Source of the DNA: JBDHXE01 sp035445085
GTDB lineage: Bacteria > Bacteroidota > Ignavibacteria > Kapaibacteriales > UBA2268
NCBI GenBank assembly: GCA_035445085.1
Contig: DAOMQA010000016.1
Span: 1 to 58,843, forward strand
Direction of reading: 5' to 3'
Length of the DNA stretch: 58,843 nt
Part shown: positions 1-8,983 of the stretch, piece by piece
Position numbering within the stretch: the first letter of the stretch is position 1
Layout of the letters: each line of letters opens with the position of its first letter
The notes under the pieces: model-generated
What the model was told of the DNA's origin: nothing
Database searches by the model: none
What the model saw: the letters and a program-made list of their open reading frames with translations, nothing else
Made by a program: the position numbers and the translations under genes

Positions 1-45
1 ACTCCTTTTATGTAAACCTTTTTTAGGACGGCGCAGCATTTTCAA

Positions 46-84
46 AATAAAAAGGGGCTTACCTTAAAAGTAGATAAGCCCTCA
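46..84 (-). terminator. Rho-independent terminator of the HmuY-like gene
   Basis: On the minus strand a GGGCTTA / TAAGCCC stem with a loop of about 14 bases is followed by a CTTTTT run. It lies about 25 bases beyond the stop codon of the adjacent minus-strand gene, as expected for an intrinsic terminator. Confidence 0.75.
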
Positions 85-109
85 ATAAAAGCCTATACTA
101 AATCAGTAA

Positions 110-1423
110 TTATTTAACTATTAATTTTTCAATACCAGACCTATTACCAATAGTAACCTTTACAAAATACATACCAGTAGTTAAATTTAAGTTGTTAGTT
201 TGCAATGCGTTCATAGAATTATTTAAACCAAATTCCATTGAATTTAATAACCTTCCATCTACACTTAATATTTCAACTTTAGCATTATTCAGAGAAGAAA
301 AGTTATTTACAGCTAAATTAACTATTTCGCCACTATTGATAATTGAAGGATAGATTGAGAAATCTGCAACCCTTAAACCTTCATTCTCAATTACTGAAAC
401 TGGTAAAGTTTCTTTTTCAAATTTAATCTTACCAGTTGCCTGACCTTCAAACCCAGTAAAATATAGTCTAAAAATTTGAGGCTTAGTACTTTGTATGGAG
501 TCAGTAGAAATAAAATATACTAAATCTTCCTTTAAATCATACTCGAATGTAGTATTATTAAATGATTTCCAATCAGAACCAATAGTTGTAATTTTTGTTA
601 AATAGTTGTCAGCATTCCATTCTTTTGCTTCAGCTGTTGCAGGATTAACACCATTTACAGCTGCTACTCTTACACCTGAATTCTGGCGAACACCAGTAAC
701 AGCGTAAGGCATAAATTCACCATTACCTATTGGATAGTTTACTTGGTATTTACCAAAAGTCAATTGCCAATCTTTAGAAGATGGTTCTCTATCTATTGTT
801 TCAAATGTATCAAACGAGAAATACCCTAAATTTTTGCCAGTAAAGCTCTTTTTAGCTACTTTACCATAAGATTCTTCAGAGCCATCTAAATTTGCGCATT
901 TAAAAGAGTATTCTTGTGTATCGAAAATTTCGACAATAAATTTTTTGTAAGTTGTATTGTTTAATTTGATAACAAATAATTTTTCGCCGACGATATAATG
1001 TGTAGTCATATCGTAAGAACCCCATCCAAAGTCCCCATCAGTTTCAAAGCCATCTAATCCTAAATTAAGTGCGCCTATCGACCAAGTATCTTCTGAGTTT
1101 AAATATGAGTTCCAATTTTCAGACATACCTAGTGTATCTTTTACGGAGAATGAATCAAAGTCATCAATAGTTTTGTCAGGAACAAGCCACATTTGAATGC
1201 CCTTTGCTCCATTAACATGTATGCCACCGCCCATACCTTTAGTTACAAAAGCTAAGTCCCAATTTTTACTATCGGACTCACCTACGAAGCCATCTTTCAG
1301 GCTATACCAAACATCTAATTTGTATTCTTTACCTAATTGTACAGAGTCCGAGATAGTTGCTGCTTGTGCAAGTATTGAAAATGTAAAAAAGGTAACTGCA
1401 ATGATTTGTAAGAATCTTAACAT
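110..1423 (-). CDS. Secreted HmuY-like protein with T9SS sorting domain
   Basis: A secreted 437-residue protein. The signal peptide is residues 1-21 (MLRFLQ..., ending AQA). Two related segments follow: NWDLAF at about 54-59 and DWQLTF at about 218-223, each preceded by a short aromatic strand and followed later by a strand pattern ending in GKIKF. This resembles a duplicated HmuY fold, the family of secreted haem-binding proteins of Bacteroidota. The last ~80 residues form a T9SS type A sorting domain (FSIYPS, GMYFVKV, final lysine). I start at the ATG at 1423 rather than the upstream TTG at 1450 because it begins the signal peptide directly. A TonB receptor lies 4.6 kb away, which is compatible with haem or metal uptake but does not prove it. 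The HmuY assignment rests on pattern recognition; T9SS export is secure. Confidence 0.7.
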   Translation of the reverse strand: MLRFLQIIAVTFFTFSILAQAATISDSVQLGKEYKLDVWYSLKDGFVGESDSKNWDLAFVTKGMGGGIHVNGAKGIQMWLVPDKTIDDFDSFSVKDTLGMSENWNSYLNSEDTWSIGALNLGLDGFETDGDFGWGSYDMTTHYIVGEKLFVIKLNNTTYKKFIVEIFDTQEYSFKCANLDGSEESYGKVAKKSFTGKNLGYFSFDTFETIDREPSSKDWQLTFGKYQVNYPIGNGEFMPYAVTGVRQNSGVRVAAVNGVNPATAEAKEWNADNYLTKITTIGSDWKSFNNTTFEYDLKEDLVYFISTDSIQSTKPQIFRLYFTGFEGQATGKIKFEKETLPVSVIENEGLRVADFSIYPSIINSGEIVNLAVNNFSSLNNAKVEILSVDGRLLNSMEFGLNNSMNALQTNNLNLTTGMYFVKVTIGNRSGIEKLIVK

Positions 1424-1439
1424 ATAAATTCTATATTGA

Positions 1440-1459
1440 ATGTGAAACAAAATTCACAT
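1440..1459. promoter_or_regulatory. Perfect 7-bp inverted repeat, likely operator
   Basis: ATGTGAA and TTCACAT arms flank six bases, 16 bases upstream of the minus-strand ATG at 1423. Read on the minus strand the core is ATGTGAATTTTGTTTCACAT, whose centre GAATTTTG is one base from the TAnnTTTG -7 element of this phylum. The arms resemble CRP or Rex half-sites, but the spacing (TGTG-N10-CACA) is not the canonical N8. A similar palindrome lies at 43709-43731. Confidence 0.5.
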
Positions 1460-1493
1460 ATAAAAGTAGTATTTTTATTCTTAATTAACAAAT

Positions 1494-4400
1494 TTATTTA
1501 GTATCATTTAAATTATTTATATATATACCATTCCAACTACTTGCAAAATTAGGTAAATTATTGGCTTTATTGTTAATCGTTAATAAATTTCCATCTTTAT
1601 TATTTCTAAAATAATTGGAAATAAATTTCTCATAATTATCTATAGATAAATCGACTACATTTTCACCAGAATAATAATTAGATATAGTCCGATTATTTAT
1701 TATTTGGTTTATAATTTGTTTGGGCTTTAGATACTTAAAACAATGAGTACTTTTGCCGTTTCTCCAGTAGCAGCTTAAACAATCGCTATCTAAATCTTGA
1801 ATCACATAAAATTGTTTGAGTGGATTGCCTATCAAATTTGGATTAGTTGGGCCACATAATACGTAAGTTTCTGTGTTAAATAGATTATGCCCGACATGAA
1901 AGAACGCGCTATCAATAGTAATAAATTTATTAACAAACGATGCTAAGGCTATTTGTTCCCTAAGGCTTAAAGAAGTAGCATCCATAAGCCTAATATCTTG
2001 TAATTCTAATAGAGTTTGGCCAAAATTTATAATTAAGGAATTTGGGAAAGATTTAAGTAATTCTAATGCCAATTCATTTGGATGAGGATAGGACCTAGTC
2101 CAGTCTTTTTCGGTTGTTAAATGAATACCTATGATACTTTGAAAACCATCAGAAATACTATGAAACGGAGTCTTCTCATTTTCAGTCATATAATACTTAT
2201 AACTTTTATCTTTTATCTTGATGCCTGCAATATTGCCAAAAATATCTAAATATGAAATACAATTATAATATTCAGGTAAAGTAGAAATTAATAGATTATA
2301 GTCTATAATTTCCATCTCGGGATTGTCCAATTCTAATATATCGGTATCGTAACTATTATTTTTGATAACTCTATTAATCTGAGGATTATTTTTATAAATT
2401 ACTTTTTCATTGTTTGAACAAGCCACAATTATATTTAAATGAGGGAAGTATAGCTTTAGGTTATTTACTACCATAGTGATAGCAAAGGCGTCGCCCACTG
2501 CATTTGGAGTTTTAATTAGTACTGTTTGCTTGTTTTGATAATCTCGTTCCCAAAAACATCTTGAGAAAGAAGTTAAATACTCTTTAGATTTAAAATTGCT
2601 ATTATCGTCAACTATCAGGTGATAGCTTTTTAAATAGCCCTGGCTTTTAGGGCTTCTTGCTTTTAATGATTTTGCATTTATCAGTTCTTGTTCAGATATT
2701 TCAACACCGCCATTGCCAAACACTACATCCCAAAAATTTTGTACGGTTGGTAGGCTTTTTTTTATATTTCTATTCTCATCTAAATACAAGCTCACAGCTA
2801 ATCTTGCGTTGTCTAATACGGGATGCGATAATAACGAAGCCTGAAATTTAATAGGTGTGGCTATAGTATCTAAATTATTAAATATTCGTATATTATTTTG
2901 AATTAATATATAATCCTTAGATCTATTCCAAAGCTCTAAGCCTTGTTCTATATTCCCTATGGATATTTGTATAATACCTAAATTATTATTATAAATGTCT
3001 TGAATTATATTATATTTAGTAGTACGTTTACCTAATTCTAAACATTTATTAAAGCAACTTAATGAAATTTCAAAATCTGAATATGGGCTTAACATGTTCG
3101 TAACACCATAATCCCATAGTACGGCTAAGATTTCTGAAGCATCATTATTCTTTGGCTCAAATGTAGGGTATACTTGCTTTAAATCAATTGTTCTCCTATG
3201 GGTTTTTAATGTCTCTCTCGTTTCTTTTAATATATCTGTAATATTCTTAGAGTTTGTAAGGGCGTCGTTGCCTTGTAAAAATAAACCTAAAGTCTCTCTT
3301 AAATGTATAGGTTTAAATTCTTTAGCTAATCTGATGAAAAATTCATAGTCCCCGCCGATTTTATAACTATCATTAAAATATCCTATCGTATTATGAACAG
3401 ATTTTCGCCACATTGGTTGAGCGCCAAAATTAGAGTTTGAAAGGTAAGAACCTAAGTTATAATCAGGAAATTCATACCTCAACAAGGTTTGGGTATTTTC
3501 AAAAGTATCATTCTCTTTAGTAGTGATTAATAAATCTGGATACACTAAATCATATTCTTTATAAGTATCTAAGCAATTTGCCAATATTTCAAGTGCATCT
3601 TTTCTATGCCTATCGTCGGTATTTGCATTAGTTAAATATACGCCTTTAGATATAGTGATTGCTCTATTCCAAGCCTTATATAATGTTTCCCGCTCTGCTG
3701 TTCTATGATAGATAATTTGCTTAGGGTACTGTTGTAAATATGGTTCAATATATTGAAATTCATTTTCTGGAGAATTGCTATCAATCAGGATAATCTCTAA
3801 TTCTCCTTTTTGAAATATTGTCTGATTTACTAAATCTTCCAACAAACCATTTATAAATCTTTCAGATTTATAAATAGACACTAAGGCTGAAACTTTAATT
3901 ACATTTGCAACATTTTCTTTGTTAATATCCTCTATTTCAGCGTCTATATTTGACTTGATATTAATATAATTTTTTTCAAGTGTTCCTTGAACTTGATTAA
4001 ACTGAATTTCGGTATCAACTTTTATTTGCTTATTATCTGAATAAGTTTGCTTATATACTATACCATATTTTCCACTTATTACATCATTTATAGCTTGGGT
4101 GATAATTGTTGGGTCAATTTCCTTAATACAGTAACTTTGCTCAAATTTGCAGTTCCAATTACAATAATAACATTCAATAGGTAGATATACTATTGAGGTT
4201 AGTGAATGATAGGGGAGAAAGCGACCAAAATGACCGCCTCCTAAGATTGTAATATTAGCTTTATCAACAGCACAAGCGATATGGGAAAAAGAGGTCTCAG
4301 TACCAATTGACATTTTGGAATAGTAAATAAGGCTCGCAGCTTCTAAAATTGATATTTTACCACATAAATTTATATATTTATAATTTGCTGTATCAAAAAT

Positions 4401-5909
4401 ACCCTTATGCAAGTCAAATTCTCTATCACTACCAACTGAAATGACTGTATAATCACTTATGTCTGCAACTTGATTAATTGCTTCCGAATACCTATAATAG
4501 TCTCTAATTGAATGTTGCCCCCCAGCAAATAAAATAATAACTTTATCTTTATCTAATTTATTAATTCTAAAGAAGTTTTCAGCAAAGTTTAAAGTATTCT
4601 CATCAAACCAAACCCAAGGGGTAGCGTCATAATTATCTATTCCAATAGCATTCATAAAATCTATATGTCTTTTAAATTCGATGGCCTTTTGAGGGATAGA
4701 ATTAATTAATAGATCATATTTTAGGTCATAAACTTCTTTTGCTTTTATATCATAATTAGATAAATCGCCAAGTAAGGCGATTTTATATTGAATGTTAGAT
4801 GCAGTAGCAAATATATCGGAAAATAAATCTCTACTATATATTGTGTTTAAAGAATAATCATAAGAATTTGATTGAAATTTCTTAATGAAATTTTCCCTAT
4901 ATTCAGTATTATTATAGAACATGTTTTTATCGATAGTTATTATGCTATCTACATAAGGGCATAAATTATAAATTGGAGCAATATGTTCTTGAACTAAAAT
5001 AGTAATTAGAGATTTTGGATACTTTTCTTTAATAGCCTTTGTCATACTTATTGAAAGAATTGTATCACCAATTGAATCTGTTCTAACTACAAGAATTCTT
5101 TTGTTATCAAAATCAAATAAGTTATTCTTATTTTGTTGTTCATTCTTTGCAAGCGGATCAAATTCCGCAACTACAAAACCAAATTTCTCATCGGATTTTC
5201 TTATGATTTTAAATCTACTGTCATTCTTAATTTGTAGAAAACTTTTATAATGCTTTAAATGATTGGCATCGTCTAAAGCAATAATACATTTTGACCTTAT
5301 TTTACTAATTATATAATTAAATTCAATATTACCCATATGCCCAGCACTATCTAATAATATAAAATCTGGCTCATAAGAAAATATTTCTAAAACTTTACTA
5401 ATAAGGTCGTCTTTACTATTTTGAAAGTTAGTTTCAGCATAATACTTTATTGCTCTTTCGCTTTCGTGATGGTCTATAATTATATTTTTAAATTCAATAT
5501 TATCTACTGTATTGCTCTTTATCTCTTCAATAGTTGGCAATAGGCTCTTAGGAACAGATAAGCCATTTAATAAAGTAACATCGTTATTGTAATTCCTTTT
5601 TCTTAAGTTTTCAATAGCCTTATAGTAATAATTAGGGTTAATTTCTATTGAAAAGAATTTATAATCAGAGATATTGGCATTCTTAAGCGATTCAATAATT
5701 ATCCGTGTAGTACCTTCTCCTAAATAGGTCCCAGTTTCTAATAATTTTGTGGGTTTGTTTTGTAAAATGACTTCAGAAATGATTAATTTAAACTCAGACT
5801 CATTATCCACTTGTGTTAAGTCTTTATCTTTCATTAAATCAGAAGCAACAGTAATGTTACTATTAGATTGTGAGTCGTTATTTTTATCATTCTTGTATGT
5901 AGCTAACAT
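1494..5909 (-). CDS. Giant fusion: methyltransferase + GT9 + GT2 + helical/TPR + GT9
   Basis: A 1471-residue cytoplasmic protein with no signal peptide. Domains by eye: a class I SAM methyltransferase of the CmcI/Methyltransf_24 type at ~40-250 (LLETGTYLGEGT at 56-67, ALDDANHLKHY at 211-221); a GT9 heptosyltransferase-like domain at ~270-612 (VVRTDSIGD near its start, IGTETSFSHIA near 535); a GT2 domain at ~670-890 (ALVSIYKSERF, then NTDDRHRKD); a helical TPR-like linker at ~930-1000; and a second, divergent GT9 domain at ~1126-1403 (LIKTPNAVGD, TIDSAFFHVGH). Each GT9 domain is followed by a cysteine cluster (CYYCNWNC...C; CLSCYW...C). It probably builds a surface glycan (LPS, O-antigen or a glycoprotein glycan); the acceptor and sugars cannot be read from sequence. 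The ATG at 5909 has only a weak binding site (AGGTTCAAT). The gene stands alone, divergent from the TonB receptor. Confidence 0.85.
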   Translation of the reverse strand: MLATYKNDKNNDSQSNSNITVASDLMKDKDLTQVDNESEFKLIISEVILQNKPTKLLETGTYLGEGTTRIIIESLKNANISDYKFFSIEINPNYYYKAIENLRKRNYNNDVTLLNGLSVPKSLLPTIEEIKSNTVDNIEFKNIIIDHHESERAIKYYAETNFQNSKDDLISKVLEIFSYEPDFILLDSAGHMGNIEFNYIISKIRSKCIIALDDANHLKHYKSFLQIKNDSRFKIIRKSDEKFGFVVAEFDPLAKNEQQNKNNLFDFDNKRILVVRTDSIGDTILSISMTKAIKEKYPKSLITILVQEHIAPIYNLCPYVDSIITIDKNMFYNNTEYRENFIKKFQSNSYDYSLNTIYSRDLFSDIFATASNIQYKIALLGDLSNYDIKAKEVYDLKYDLLINSIPQKAIEFKRHIDFMNAIGIDNYDATPWVWFDENTLNFAENFFRINKLDKDKVIILFAGGQHSIRDYYRYSEAINQVADISDYTVISVGSDREFDLHKGIFDTANYKYINLCGKISILEAASLIYYSKMSIGTETSFSHIACAVDKANITILGGGHFGRFLPYHSLTSIVYLPIECYYCNWNCKFEQSYCIKEIDPTIITQAINDVISGKYGIVYKQTYSDNKQIKVDTEIQFNQVQGTLEKNYINIKSNIDAEIEDINKENVANVIKVSALVSIYKSERFINGLLEDLVNQTIFQKGELEIILIDSNSPENEFQYIEPYLQQYPKQIIYHRTAERETLYKAWNRAITISKGVYLTNANTDDRHRKDALEILANCLDTYKEYDLVYPDLLITTKENDTFENTQTLLRYEFPDYNLGSYLSNSNFGAQPMWRKSVHNTIGYFNDSYKIGGDYEFFIRLAKEFKPIHLRETLGLFLQGNDALTNSKNITDILKETRETLKTHRRTIDLKQVYPTFEPKNNDASEILAVLWDYGVTNMLSPYSDFEISLSCFNKCLELGKRTTKYNIIQDIYNNNLGIIQISIGNIEQGLELWNRSKDYILIQNNIRIFNNLDTIATPIKFQASLLSHPVLDNARLAVSLYLDENRNIKKSLPTVQNFWDVVFGNGGVEISEQELINAKSLKARSPKSQGYLKSYHLIVDDNSNFKSKEYLTSFSRCFWERDYQNKQTVLIKTPNAVGDAFAITMVVNNLKLYFPHLNIIVACSNNEKVIYKNNPQINRVIKNNSYDTDILELDNPEMEIIDYNLLISTLPEYYNCISYLDIFGNIAGIKIKDKSYKYYMTENEKTPFHSISDGFQSIIGIHLTTEKDWTRSYPHPNELALELLKSFPNSLIINFGQTLLELQDIRLMDATSLSLREQIALASFVNKFITIDSAFFHVGHNLFNTETYVLCGPTNPNLIGNPLKQFYVIQDLDSDCLSCYWRNGKSTHCFKYLKPKQIINQIINNRTISNYYSGENVVDLSIDNYEKFISNYFRNNKDGNLLTINNKANNLPNFASSWNGIYINNLNDTK

Positions 5910-5992
5910 TATTGAACCTAAGCATACGGATTAAATAAATAATTCCATCAAAAATTTTGCCAATTAGAGAATCTGTAAAGTATTCTATCGCT

Positions 5993-6000
5993 CAAAATTA
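5993..6000 (-). promoter_or_regulatory. Candidate -7 element for the glycosyltransferase fusion
   Basis: On the minus strand TAATTTTG matches the Bacteroidota TAnnTTTG consensus. It sits ~85 bases upstream of the ATG at 5909 in the 181-base divergent region. No clear -33 element is visible. Confidence 0.3.
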
Positions 6001-6090
6001 ACTTTAAATTAACAATCGCTTTATTAAATCTACATATTATAACAGCACTTTTGCAATAGTTTATTATTATGAATAATTTTTGGAGGGGTT

Positions 6091-8949
6091 GTGGTATTAA
6101 GAACGCTATGCATCATTTTAATTCTTTTACTTCATAACATCAGTTTATATTCTGAAAATGGTATCTTAAGTGCTAAAATTATTGATGGAGAAAGCAATAA
6201 GCCAATGAAAGGTGCAACTATAAGGATTCTCAATAGCAAGTTTGGCACTTATTCGGACATCAACGGCGATTTTAAAATTCGAAATATGCCTAATGGAATT
6301 TACACTTGTCAGGTATCATTTATTGGATATGAAACATATGTAAGTAATAAAGTTGAAATTATACATGATAAAGAAACTACACTAAACACTATCACACTTA
6401 AGCCTTCACAAAAGATATTAGAAGAAATAGTAGTTGAAGCAAATTTCATAAATGATAATTCTGTCAGCTCTTTAACTCAAAGACAGAAAGCTAATTCTGT
6501 GAGTGATGGCTTATCAGCCGAAGAAATCTCTCAAAACTCAGATGGTGATGCAGGGAATGCACTGAAAAGAGTGCCTGGCATCACATTAGTTGATAATAAG
6601 CATCTTTATATAAGAGGAGTTTCGGAACGCTATAGTAATACAACTTTAAATGGAGCGACTCTTACTTCTACAGAGCCAGATAAAAAGACTTTTGCTTTTG
6701 ATATGTTCCCATCTGAATTCCTACAAAATATTCAAGTGTCTAAATCATTTACTCCTGATATGCCCGGAAATTTTGCAGGTGGCTTAGTGCAACTTAATAC
6801 TATTGATTTCCCAACTGCACAATCTCTCAAAATATCCTATTCCACGAACTTTAACACCAACACTAATATGCTCGAAAATCAATTTTTTGCTTCTAAAGGA
6901 GGTTCATTAGATTGGTTAGGAATGGATGACGGTAGTAGAGCTTTATCTAATATAATCCCAAACTCTAGGCGTGAAATAGATAATTTGAGAAACAAATCGT
7001 TAGATCCATTTGATAACACTGGAGCAAAAGAAAAATATCAAAATTTAATTAGATCATTTAATGATAAGAACTTAGACTTAAACCGCTCAACTATAGGCCC
7101 ACTATCCAACTCTGGTATAAATTTTTTGTATTCAGATATATTTAAAGTTGCTGATAATGATTTAGGCATTATTAGTTCGGTAAATTATTCAAATACATTT
7201 CGCCTACAAGATATAAATAGGAATGCACTAATGGCAGATGGCTCTAACTTTTATGTATCAAATGGCGTACAGTCAATTAGAAATATTAATTGGGGGGCAA
7301 TGCTAAATATTTCATATAAATTTGGAACTAACCATAGTATTAGCCTTAGAAATATGTATAATAGGTCTGCCGATGATGAATCTAGTATTATATCTGGTCA
7401 AGATTCAGCTTATCAGTTTCGTGATTATAAAAACTTTAGTTCACAGTGGGTAGAAAAATATTTGCTATCGTCTCAATTAGTTGCTAAACATTACTTCCCG
7501 AATTTATACAACACTGAATTAGAGTGGAGATTGTCATTTTCACACTCATCAAGGTATGAGCCTGACTTTAGAAGAATCAAGTTTGATAGAGATTTATATG
7601 AAATTGAGTATAACCCCAGCTTAAAATATGAGCCATTATTTGTTCAAACAGAATATGGCGACCCTAATAGATTGGGGCGTTTTTATTCAGACTTAGGCGA
7701 CAAGGCTATCGCCATTGCGTACGATTATATAATACCTATTAATAATATGAAAATAAAAATAGGCTCTCTTTATGAGGATAGAAAGAGGAATTTTAACGCC
7801 CGCTCCTTTGCCATAATTCCACCAACATTAGGCTCTGACTATGGAGATGATATAAAAGCTGTAATAAACGATATTAACAATCTAAATGGCATATTTGATA
7901 ATGATAACTTTAGAGTAGATGATGGATTCAGAATTAGTGAAGGCTCTAAATTATCTGACCAATATAGCGCAAGTGAAGGATTATTTGCAAGTTATTTTAT
8001 GATAGATATGCCCTTATCGATATTAGCGGAAGACTTAAGATTTATAGGTGGTGTACGATACGAGGATAACTCACAAATATTAAATAGCTTTAATATCAAT
8101 GATCAGCCCTTAAAAATTGAACAATTAACTAACAATTTCTTACCATCTTTAAATTTAATATGGAAACTAAAGAATAATTCTAACTTAAGGTTAGCTTTTA
8201 GCCATACAATCACACGTCCCTCTCTTAGAGAGTTTGCACCTTTCCAATTCTATGACTTTATCAATCAAGTAAATATAACTGGCAACCCAAATTTAAAACA
8301 ATCTTTAATTCAAAATTATGATTTAAGATATGAATATTTTCCAAATCCGGGTGAAGTTATATCATTATCCCTATTTGCCAAAAATATAGCTAATGCTATC
8401 GAAGAAACTATTTTTCCACAACAATCAGAATTAACCAAAACTTTTGCTAATTCAATTGGGGTAGCAAATAATATAGGAATAGAATTTGAACTGAGGAAAA
8501 ATTTAGAATTTATAAGTAATTTTTTAGATGATTTTTCAATCAACTTTAATTTAAGCCTGATAAATTCTGAAATAGAGCTAAGTCAAGGTGGCGTAAACGA
8601 AAAAAGAGCTATGTGGGGGCAATCACCGTATTCGATTAATGTAGCTTTATACTATTTTAATGCTGTAAGCGAAACGGCAGTGAACTTAACTTATAATACA
8701 TTTGGGAAAAGAATAATTCAAGTTGCACAAGTTGGTTTATATAATTTTTCTGACCCACATATTTATGAAATGCCACGTAATTTATTAGATTTATCAATTT
8801 CTCAAACAATCACTAATAGTTTTGAAGTCAAACTATCAATAAAAGATATATTAAATGAATACCTTGTATGGCTACAAGGAGGCAACAAGGTAGCAGCAAC
8901 ATATACAGGTACTAATATATCAATGAGCTTTGGATTTAAAATATTTTAA
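6091..8949 (+). CDS. TonB-dependent outer-membrane receptor
   Basis: A 952-residue TonB-dependent receptor for uptake of a large or scarce substrate across the outer membrane. Order: signal peptide (1-21), a CarboxypepD_reg-like beta-sandwich at ~24-105 (SNKPMKGATI, DINGDFKI), a plug domain at ~135-245 (RVPGITLV, LYIRGVSERY, GGLVQLNT), then a beta-barrel to the C-terminus. The start is a GTG; GGAGGGG at 6082-6088 supports it and no in-frame ATG fits better. There is no SusD partner, so this is not a typical glycan-utilisation locus. It is followed after 34 bases by a T9SS beta-helix protein, presumably in the same operon. The substrate is unknown; an HmuY-like gene 4.6 kb away makes haem or metal a possibility. 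Confidence 0.9.
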   Translation: MVLRTLCIILILLLHNISLYSENGILSAKIIDGESNKPMKGATIRILNSKFGTYSDINGDFKIRNMPNGIYTCQVSFIGYETYVSNKVEIIHDKETTLNTITLKPSQKILEEIVVEANFINDNSVSSLTQRQKANSVSDGLSAEEISQNSDGDAGNALKRVPGITLVDNKHLYIRGVSERYSNTTLNGATLTSTEPDKKTFAFDMFPSEFLQNIQVSKSFTPDMPGNFAGGLVQLNTIDFPTAQSLKISYSTNFNTNTNMLENQFFASKGGSLDWLGMDDGSRALSNIIPNSRREIDNLRNKSLDPFDNTGAKEKYQNLIRSFNDKNLDLNRSTIGPLSNSGINFLYSDIFKVADNDLGIISSVNYSNTFRLQDINRNALMADGSNFYVSNGVQSIRNINWGAMLNISYKFGTNHSISLRNMYNRSADDESSIISGQDSAYQFRDYKNFSSQWVEKYLLSSQLVAKHYFPNLYNTELEWRLSFSHSSRYEPDFRRIKFDRDLYEIEYNPSLKYEPLFVQTEYGDPNRLGRFYSDLGDKAIAIAYDYIIPINNMKIKIGSLYEDRKRNFNARSFAIIPPTLGSDYGDDIKAVINDINNLNGIFDNDNFRVDDGFRISEGSKLSDQYSASEGLFASYFMIDMPLSILAEDLRFIGGVRYEDNSQILNSFNINDQPLKIEQLTNNFLPSLNLIWKLKNNSNLRLAFSHTITRPSLREFAPFQFYDFINQVNITGNPNLKQSLIQNYDLRYEYFPNPGEVISLSLFAKNIANAIEETIFPQQSELTKTFANSIGVANNIGIEFELRKNLEFISNFLDDFSINFNLSLINSEIELSQGGVNEKRAMWGQSPYSINVALYYFNAVSETAVNLTYNTFGKRIIQVAQVGLYNFSDPHIYEMPRNLLDLSISQTITNSFEVKLSIKDILNEYLVWLQGGNKVAATYTGTNISMSFGFKIF

Positions 8950-8983
8950 ACTGAATTATCAATTTTTTATAGGAAAAAATATC

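Noticed and set aside
8930..8983. Longer N-terminus for the beta-helix protein
   Set aside because: It would overlap the receptor gene and place 18 residues in front of a clear signal peptide.
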